This document shows, one piece after another, positions 58,941 through 64,000 of a stretch of 64,000 bases of DNA. The DNA is taken from assembly GCA_018902755.1 (NCBI GenBank), contig JAHIQI010000043.1, positions 29,725-93,724 of the forward strand, read 5' to 3'. A program made the position numbers and the translations under genes. The stretch is from Pseudomonadota bacterium (GTDB lineage Bacteria; Desulfobacterota; Desulfarculia; Desulfarculales; Desulfarculaceae). How positions within the stretch are numbered: position 1 is the stretch's first letter; every line of letters starts with the position of its first letter. The notes below the pieces were generated by a model, which was not told the origin of the DNA, did not search any database, and saw only the letters and a list, made by a program, of their open reading frames with translations.

Positions 58941-59573
58941 TCAAAACCTTCTTCCCAGCGCCCCCAACACCTCCCCCGCATCCGGCAACACCACGGTCGC
59001 CCCGGCTTCCCTGAGCCCCGCCTCGTCCACCCGCCCGCTGGTGACGCCAACGGCGACGCACCCGGCGGCCACGGCGGCCTGCATGTCCGTGGGGTGATCG
59101 CCCACCATGGCCGCCTGGCCGGGCTCCAGGCCCATCTGGCGGCAGGCGTCCCAGAGCTGATCCGGGTGGGGCTTGGGCCTGGGGGCCCGCTCACGGGGCA
59201 GGAAGGCGTTTAGCGCGTCCGCCTCGGGCAAGAGGTGGCGGATAGCCGCGCCGCAGTTGCGGCTGACCACGCCCAGGCTCAGGCCCCGTTCGCGGCCCTG
59301 GGCCAACAGGGGCCGGGTGAAGGGGAACAAGCGCCCCCGCCCGGCGGCCTCCAGCTCCACCGCCTCGATGACCAGCTCGGCCCGCCCGGCGAAGCCGTCG
59401 CCCATGCGGTCGCTGACCAGCTTGACCACTTCCAACAGGTAGCCAGCGGGCCAGGGGCCGGAAAAGCCCTCGACCCGGGCCAACTCCTCCACCCGCTGGG
59501 CCATGAGCCCGAAGTCCAGGTTCAGCTCGGCCAGGGTGCCGTCGAAATCGAAGATGATGCCTTGTATTTCCAT
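58941..59573 (-). CDS. HAD-family hydrolase, phosphoglycolate phosphatase-like
   Basis: 210 aa; ATG 59573 chosen as it gives the family N-terminus MEIQGIIFDFDGTLAEL. Motif I DFDGT (about 9-13), motif II region SLGVVSRNCG (about 98), Lys in PRPKPHPDQLWDAC (about 130) and motif IV MVGDHPTDMQAA (about 154). Subfamily IA (Gph-like). Substrate probably a small phosphate ester such as phosphoglycolate; not certain. Confidence 0.85.
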   Translation of the reverse strand: MEIQGIIFDFDGTLAELNLDFGLMAQRVEELARVEGFSGPWPAGYLLEVVKLVSDRMGDGFAGRAELVIEAVELEAAGRGRLFPFTRPLLAQGRERGLSLGVVSRNCGAAIRHLLPEADALNAFLPRERAPRPKPHPDQLWDACRQMGLEPGQAAMVGDHPTDMQAAVAAGCVAVGVTSGRVDEAGLREAGATVVLPDAGEVLGALGRRF

Positions 59574-59677
59574 GGGGCAATTGTACCCGAGGGGAAGGCC
59601 TTTGAAAAAAACTTCCTCTCCACGCCGCGCAAAAGACAATCGTATCTACCTTGATTTATTATACCTATACCTGTAAT

Positions 59678-59732
59678 CCCCCTGCTCCGCCGGGGGAGCG
59701 AGATACCCTCTTGCCGATGGGCGGCGAGAGGG
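59678..59732 (+). promoter_or_regulatory. Two hairpins in the lipB leader
   Basis: Hairpin 1: CCCCC (59678-59682) / GGGGG (59692-59696). Hairpin 2: CCCTCTTGCCG (59706-59716) pairs with CGGCGAGAGGG (59722-59732), 11 bp with one G-T pair. Hairpin 2 ends 15 bases before the ATG and includes the only purine-rich run (GAGAGGG) that could serve as a ribosome site. Possible translational control. Confidence 0.45.
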
Positions 59733-59747
59733 ATACCATGTTTCGCC

Positions 59748-60401
59748 ATGGCAAGCGAACCTTTCAAAAGAATCAACTGGGGGCTGATCCCCTATCCCCA
59801 AGCTCTGGAGCGCATGCGCCGCCTGCACGCGGCCCGGGCCCAGGGCAAGGGGAGGGACATGTTGATCTGTTGTGAGCACCCCCACGTGCTCACCCTGGGC
59901 CGCCATGCCGAACCCGGCCATATCCTCCTGAACGACGAGGAGTTGGCCGCCAAGGGGCTCAGCGTGTTCAACGTGGAGCGCGGCGGCCAGGTGACCTACC
60001 ACGGCCCGGGTCAGGCCGTGGTCTACCTGGTGGTGGCGCTCATGCGCCGGGGCCTGGGGGTGCGACGCCTGGTGGAGGGCATCACCCAGGCGGTGTGCGA
60101 CGCGGCGGCGGATTTCGGGGTCAAGGCCTGCGGCGACCCGGAGCGGCCCGGAGCCTGGGTGGCCGGTCGCAAGCTGGCCGCCATCGGCCTGGCGGTGCGC
60201 AACGGCGTGACCATGCACGGCCTGGCCATGAACGTTAGCACCAACCTCAATTATTTCGGATACATAAAGGCTTGCGGCCTGGATGCGGCAACCACCAGTC
60301 TGGACCGGGAGAGCGGCGGCCACGCCCCCACCATGAGCCAGGCCCATGACGCCCTGTGCGCCCACCTGGACCGCGAGCTGACCCAACCCTCCCCCGCATA
60401 G
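59748..60401 (+). CDS. lipB: Lipoyl(octanoyl) transferase
   Basis: 217 aa. Transfers octanoyl from acyl carrier protein to lipoyl domains. Visible: LICCEHPHVLTLGRH (about 39), the signature ERGGQVTYHGPGQ (about 77-89), GRKLAAIGLAVRNGVTMHG (about 142) with the conserved Lys, and NYFGYIKACGL (about 167) with the catalytic Cys in ACGL. No good ribosome site precedes the ATG; the leader has two hairpins. Confidence 0.93.
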   Translation: MASEPFKRINWGLIPYPQALERMRRLHAARAQGKGRDMLICCEHPHVLTLGRHAEPGHILLNDEELAAKGLSVFNVERGGQVTYHGPGQAVVYLVVALMRRGLGVRRLVEGITQAVCDAAADFGVKACGDPERPGAWVAGRKLAAIGLAVRNGVTMHGLAMNVSTNLNYFGYIKACGLDAATTSLDRESGGHAPTMSQAHDALCAHLDRELTQPSPA

Positions 60402-60438
60402 CGGCAGCAATGATGTGACAATCCGCTTGTGCACTTGA

Positions 60439-60467
60439 TGCATAAACGAAGGATGTGTTAATTATTG
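60439..60467 (+). promoter_or_regulatory. Candidate promoter of the TauE/SafE gene
   Basis: A TTGATG element near 60437, about 17 bp spacer and TTAATT near 60459 resemble a sigma-70 promoter. Weak match, but it lies in the AT-rich part of an otherwise empty gap. Confidence 0.3.
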
Positions 60468-60562
60468 AAAACAATGACCGAGCCGCGCTTGGGGCGTCCA
60501 AGTTGGAAAGCGGCCCGGCCTTCCCAAATCCAAATCGGGGCCACGGGCCCGGGGAGGCGAAA

Positions 60563-61918
60563 ATGCGCAAGCTTTGGTTGGCAACTCTGAGCATTATGAT
60601 TCTGGGCCTGATGACCGCGGTGGCCACCACCGGGTCCCTGGCCCAAAAAACCGCCGTAGCCCCTGCCGGGCAGGAGCAGGCCTCCATCGTCAGCAAGGAC
60701 ATGCCGGCCAAACTCCAGGCGGCCATCAAGAAGAGCCTGGCCGATCCCAAATTCGCTGACAAAACCAAAAAAGCCGTGGCCGCCGGTGTGGCCAAACGCG
60801 GCCCCGAGCCCGGCTTTTTGGGCATCCCCGGCGCACCGGCGGCCCACTACGTGTGGGGCCTTCTGTGGGCCGTGTGGGTGGGCTGGATTTTCTCCACGGT
60901 GGGCGCCTTCGGCGGCATCATGGCCGGCGTGGGCCACATCACCATCTTCGGCCTGGGCGACTACGCCAGCAGCTACGGCAAGGGCAACCCGGTCAACAAG
61001 CTGGTCACCGACTCCATCCGGGTGTCCAACCAGTGGCTGGTGGGGCTGTCGGCCCTCATCTCCAGCTTCAACTACTACAAAATGGGCCGCCTGGTCCTGC
61101 CCTTGGGCGCCTGTCTGGCCGTGGGCGGGGTGGCCGGCTCCTGGCTCATCCCCGAGCTGACCGCGGGCAAGGTCTCCCTGAAGGCCTATATCGGCTACTT
61201 CGGCCTGTTGGTGTTCGTGCTGGCCTGCTTCCTCATCTATGAGATGACCCCCAAGGGCCAGGCCTCCAAGAAGGCGGCCAAGGCGGCGGCGGCGGCCTTT
61301 GAAAATAGCACCAAGGAAGGCGACACCAGCGACAAGGGCGTGAAGATCGTCGAGGGCAAGCAGGGCCTGATGTGGCTGGCCCTGGCCTGCGTGGTGGCCA
61401 GCGGGCTTTGGTTCAACCTGGTGGGCTCCACCATGGTGGTGGCCTACGTGCTGGCCCTGGCGGGCATGGTGCTAACCTTCTTCATGGGCACCATCCGCTT
61501 CACCTTCTTCGGGGTGGAGTTCAAGTTCCGGGCCTTCATCCCCATGCTGGGCGGCCTGGTCATCGCGGCCATCGCCTCCTTCCTGGGCGTCGGCGGCGGC
61601 TTCTTGTTCGTGCCCTTCCTCACCTCGGTGGCGGGCCTGCCCATGTTCCTGGTGGCGGGCACCAGCGCCCTGGCGGTGTTGGTGGGCATGATCGTGAGCA
61701 TCTTCTCCTACATGGTGGGCAAGGGCGTGGTGGTGTCCTGGGGCCTCATCGGAGCCGAGCTCATCGGCATCTTCATCGGCTCCATGATCGGCCCGCGCAC
61801 CTCCAAGTACATCCCCGAGAAGTGGCTCAAGATCATCTTCATCATCCTGGCCTTCTACGTGGGCCTGCGCTACACCACCAAGGGCTTCCTGGGCTACAGC
61901 ATCGTGCCTCCCTTCTAG
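60563..61918 (+). CDS. TauE/SafE family sulfite/sulfonate exporter-like membrane protein
   Basis: 451 aa; ATG 60563 with GGGGAGG. An N-terminal hydrophobic segment (about 1-25) and a hydrophilic linker rich in Lys/Ala (about 30-75), then eight or more transmembrane helices. Two TauE/SafE-type repeats: GAFGGIMAGVGH (about 115) and GVGGGFLFVPFLTSVAGLP (about 340, with the GVGGG motif). A long cytoplasmic insert with KKAAKAAAAAFENSTKEGD (about 235) separates the halves. Members export sulfite, sulfoacetate or similar C2/S compounds. Its specific substrate is not evident. Confidence 0.85.
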   Translation: MRKLWLATLSIMILGLMTAVATTGSLAQKTAVAPAGQEQASIVSKDMPAKLQAAIKKSLADPKFADKTKKAVAAGVAKRGPEPGFLGIPGAPAAHYVWGLLWAVWVGWIFSTVGAFGGIMAGVGHITIFGLGDYASSYGKGNPVNKLVTDSIRVSNQWLVGLSALISSFNYYKMGRLVLPLGACLAVGGVAGSWLIPELTAGKVSLKAYIGYFGLLVFVLACFLIYEMTPKGQASKKAAKAAAAAFENSTKEGDTSDKGVKIVEGKQGLMWLALACVVASGLWFNLVGSTMVVAYVLALAGMVLTFFMGTIRFTFFGVEFKFRAFIPMLGGLVIAAIASFLGVGGGFLFVPFLTSVAGLPMFLVAGTSALAVLVGMIVSIFSYMVGKGVVVSWGLIGAELIGIFIGSMIGPRTSKYIPEKWLKIIFIILAFYVGLRYTTKGFLGYSIVPPF

Positions 61919-61941
61919 GGAGCGCTTTTCCTGGCTCCTCC

Positions 61942-61974
61942 GGGGCGGCCCTCGCGGCCGCCCCGTCTTTTTGG
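61942..61974 (+). terminator. Intrinsic terminator after the TauE/SafE gene
   Basis: Stem GGGGCGGCC / GGCCGCCCC with loop CTCGC, followed by a T-rich run (GTCTTTTTGG). Starts 23 bases after the stop. Confidence 0.85.
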
Positions 61975-62013
61975 GTATACTCTTGCTGCCGAAACCTCCC
62001 ACCGCGAGGAAGC

Positions 62014-62541
62014 ATGGACCCGGTCTACTGGCTGCTGGCGCAAGCCGACCCCTTTTTGATCGCCCCCTACCGCTGGCTGAGCGACCCGGTCATCGGCTGG
62101 TGGCTGGGCTCGGCGGTGCTGTGCCTGTGGTGCACCATCCTGGGCGAGGCCACCCTGGCCCTGGTCAAGCGCATCAACCGAGCCCACCTGGAGCGCCAAC
62201 TGGAGCAGATGAGCCAAGGCCAGACCAGGTCCTGGGAGGCGCTCAAGGCCGGGGACCGGCTAGCCTACAAAGGCTTCAACAACCAGGCCAACGAATCCTT
62301 CGGCAAAAGTTTCTTCCTGCAGCTGGCCATGGGCAGCTCCTCCCTGTGGCCCGCCTTCGTGGCCATGGCCTGGCTGCAATGGCGCTTCGGGCAGGTCAGC
62401 GTGCCCTTTCCGGGCACCCAGTTGGGCATGAGCTACGCCACCGCCTTCATCCCCATGTACATAATAATGCGGGTATTGTGGGCACTAGCACACAAGCACC
62501 TGCGCCGACCCACCGTCGCCGAGGGTTCTCCCCGCAAGTGA
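62014..62541 (+). CDS. Small membrane protein, three helices and a cytosolic coiled region
   Basis: 175 aa; ATG 62014 with CGAGGAAG upstream. One helix near the N-terminus (about 28-46), a charged region (about 48-95, RINRAHLERQLEQMSQGQ...SWEALKAGDRLAYKGFNNQANESFG), then two helices (about 98-118 and 134-158). The topology and charged middle recall EMC3/TMCO1-like DUF106 proteins of the Oxa1 superfamily, but no clear motif supports this. Unknown function. Confidence 0.6.
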   Translation: MDPVYWLLAQADPFLIAPYRWLSDPVIGWWLGSAVLCLWCTILGEATLALVKRINRAHLERQLEQMSQGQTRSWEALKAGDRLAYKGFNNQANESFGKSFFLQLAMGSSSLWPAFVAMAWLQWRFGQVSVPFPGTQLGMSYATAFIPMYIIMRVLWALAHKHLRRPTVAEGSPRK

Positions 62542-62578
62542 CACCTCAGCTAGGCCCGCGAAAAACAACACAAATCGC

Positions 62579-62608
62579 TTGACAAACCAGCGGATGGCTT
62601 GCTATTTT
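62579..62608 (+). promoter_or_regulatory. Promoter of the porin gene
   Basis: TTGACA (62579-62584), 18-bp spacer, TATTTT (62603-62608). Gives a leader of about 215 bases, in an otherwise gene-free gap. Confidence 0.65.
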
Positions 62609-62616
62609 CTCCTACA

Positions 62617-62830
62617 AGGTCGAGCAGAGGCTCAGGGCTGTGGCTTCGGCTAGGGAGCCACAACCTCATTATGCCCTTGCTTTAGACTGGTTAGACTGGG
62701 TCCTTTGCCAGACGAGGTCCGGGGTGAACCTGCACCGGCAAAGGGTAATCGGAGCGTCAGGCACAGGCAGAAAGCCTGGGCGCCGTAAGACGCCTCCGGT
62801 GTTCCATCAGGAAAGGAGAAAAGGATTCTC
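62617..62830 (+). promoter_or_regulatory. Long structured 5' leader of the porin gene
   Basis: About 215 bases with several strong stems: TGTGGCT/AGCCACA (near 62638-62664), CCTTTGCC/GGCAAAGG (near 62702 and 62738), CAGGC/GCCTG (near 62765), and GGAG-CGTC/GACGCCTCC closing a larger stem. AAAGGAG precedes the start. I do not recognise a known riboswitch class (no cobalamin box, no c-di-GMP-I core). It may be a thermosensor, riboswitch or a small-RNA target. Confidence 0.5.
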
Positions 62831-63955
62831 ATGAAAAAACTGCTTATTATTGCCGTGGCGGTGATGGCGATCTTCGCCATGTCCGTACCGGCGATGGCGG
62901 TCAGCCCGTCGACTTACACCTTTGATATGGCTGCTCGTATGCTGACCGACATCGGCTGGCAGAGCAGAAGCGGCGAAATGACCAACAGCGGCAACGATGT
63001 CGGCTCTTGGTTCGTCAACATGCCTGGCCACAGCTACCTGCGCGCCCGCTTCTACAGCGTGGACAAAAACGTGGGTGGCCGTATCGAGCTGGGTCTCGCC
63101 AGCCTGCAGCCCTCCGCCACCGTCAGCCTGCGTTATGCGTACGGTTACTGGCGCGTAGGCAAATGCCGCATCCTGGCCGGCCAGACCGACAACTGGTTCG
63201 GTTCCTTGGCCTACCACGTGCGTCAGTACGTCGGCCTGAACGAGAACTCCCACCTGTTGCTGTTCGGCTGGGGCTTCCTGTGGCCCCATCGTGTACCGCA
63301 GGTGCAGTTCACCTACAATACCGACAACTGGGGCGTGCAGTTCGCCCTGGAAGAGCCCCGCAACAAGGGCACCTGGGCTGGCGCCACCAACGTGGACACC
63401 ACCTTCATTCTGCCCCGCATGAGCTTGACCTTCATGTTCAAGTACGGCGCTTTCATGACCCACCCCGGCATCCTGTGCGTCAAGCACGACTATGAGGCCG
63501 GCGCGGGCGCTTCCGACGAGTCCTGGGACACCCTGGCCATCGTGCTGCCCGTGAAGTTCACCGCCGGTGCCTTCACCCTGAAGTTCCAGGGACACTGGGG
63601 CAAAAACTTCGCGACTGAGATTCCCTTCTACAGCACCGCCTGGACCGGCCCGGTCCTGAACGGTTCCAACGTCGAAGACACCACCGTCATGGGTGCCGTG
63701 CTCGCCGGCGAATACCAAATCGGCAAGCTGATGATCACTGCTGGCGCTGGCTACGAGAACTGGTCCAACGACACCTGGGCCACCAACGACGAGATCACCC
63801 GTTGGGGCGCCTTCGTCGCGGTGCCTTACCAGTTCACCAAGAACTTCGGTATCCACCCCGAGTTCTCGTACTACAAGTACGGCGACAACCCCCAGACCGG
63901 CAGCGACATGGGCAACGAGTGGCTGCTGGGCGTGCAGTTCCGCTTCGTCTTCTAA
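62831..63955 (+). CDS. Outer membrane porin-like beta-barrel protein
   Basis: 374 aa with a signal peptide (MKKLLIIAVAVMAIFAMSVPAMAV, cleaved near residue 23). The mature part alternates polar/hydrophobic with many Tyr, Trp, Gly and Asn residues, and ends in FRFVF, the C-terminal aromatic typical of BamA-recognised outer membrane proteins. No specific porin family motif. Codon use appears more biased to C-ending codons with GGT/CGT than its neighbours, fitting high expression. Likely a general or nutrient porin. Confidence 0.82.
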   Translation: MKKLLIIAVAVMAIFAMSVPAMAVSPSTYTFDMAARMLTDIGWQSRSGEMTNSGNDVGSWFVNMPGHSYLRARFYSVDKNVGGRIELGLASLQPSATVSLRYAYGYWRVGKCRILAGQTDNWFGSLAYHVRQYVGLNENSHLLLFGWGFLWPHRVPQVQFTYNTDNWGVQFALEEPRNKGTWAGATNVDTTFILPRMSLTFMFKYGAFMTHPGILCVKHDYEAGAGASDESWDTLAIVLPVKFTAGAFTLKFQGHWGKNFATEIPFYSTAWTGPVLNGSNVEDTTVMGAVLAGEYQIGKLMITAGAGYENWSNDTWATNDEITRWGAFVAVPYQFTKNFGIHPEFSYYKYGDNPQTGSDMGNEWLLGVQFRFVF

Positions 63956-64000
63956 GACGAATCTGAACGTCTGAAAAATCACCCCAAGGAGGCCGGGGCC
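63956..64000. other. Window end, no feature
   Basis: Short intergenic sequence after the porin gene with an AAGGAGG motif (around 63985) that may precede a gene starting beyond the window. Confidence 0.3.

Noticed and set aside
62617..62830. c-di-GMP-I riboswitch in the porin leader
   Set aside because: Conserved core (GGGCAAACC-type segment and paired CACGCAAAGCC) is absent.
1..64000. tRNA, rRNA, tmRNA or insertion sequences
   Set aside because: No tRNA-like T-loop and anticodon arrangement, rRNA core, or transposase with terminal repeats was seen by eye; a tRNAscan run would settle it.

Overview
The window is GC-rich, gene-dense chromosomal DNA that looks like an anaerobic Desulfobacterota (former deltaproteobacterial) genome. 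The points for this are inferred from content: an oxygen-sensitive class III ribonucleotide reductase with its activase, a full-length NifU/NifS pair, a NuoG-ferredoxin/GltD-like flavoprotein, a YedF-type selenium protein, a selenium-associated LysR regulator, and a selD gene that itself carries an in-frame UGA read as selenocysteine. No rRNA, tRNA, CRISPR array, phage or insertion sequence was recognised.

Layout. 1-3.4 kb (+): the 3' part of a multi-cluster Fe-S/FAD oxidoreductase, a small Cys-rich protein and a secreted phosphodiester glycosidase. 3.4-20.4 kb (-): a complete, tightly overlapped division and cell wall (dcw) operon, mraZ-rsmH-ftsL-ftsI-murE-murF-mraY-murD-ftsW-murG-murC-murB-ftsQ-ftsA-ftsZ, with no ddl. 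Its promoter is followed by three TGGGN boxes at exact 10-bp spacing, the expected MraZ operator. 20.9-25.5 kb: HU, a HsdR_N-like protein, a QueG-like Fe-S protein, a GNAT/epimerase pair and yedF. 25.8-31.7 kb (-): a DUF115/DUF401/methyltransferase operon and two exported proteins. 31.9-34.4 kb (+): an HD-GYP response regulator and 3-hydroxyacyl-CoA dehydrogenase. 34.4-41.1 kb (-): a TIM-barrel/isochorismatase/methyltransferase operon, methylmalonyl-CoA epimerase-nifU-nifS, and a methyltransferase pair. 41.3-46 kb: purB, a lipoprotein and a PAS-GGDEF cyclase. 46-50.7 kb (+): phasin-like/UbiB kinase, then LysR-HAD-selD. 50.7-54.8 kb (-): Fe-S protein, TetR-Usp, and a glycosyltransferase operon ending in hicBA. 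55.3-58.6 kb (+): nrdD-glutaredoxin-like-nrdG. 58.9-64 kb: phosphoglycolate phosphatase-like HAD, lipB, TauE/SafE exporter, a three-helix membrane protein, and a porin behind a long structured leader.

Main points of interest. SelD has UGA at codon 16, where the family has its catalytic Cys/Sec, and a plausible bacterial SECIS hairpin lies at the right distance. A family of four related intergenic repeats of about 120 bp (22.1, 25.7, 30.8, 58.7 kb) was found; three sit in convergent gaps at or within about 25 bp of a stop codon, in the same orientation relative to that gene. Other points are a GIY-YIG-like tail on the first flavoprotein, a HsdR_N-like protein that has lost the nuclease motif, unassigned structured leaders ahead of the porin and lipB, and a possible NrdR site ahead of nrdD.
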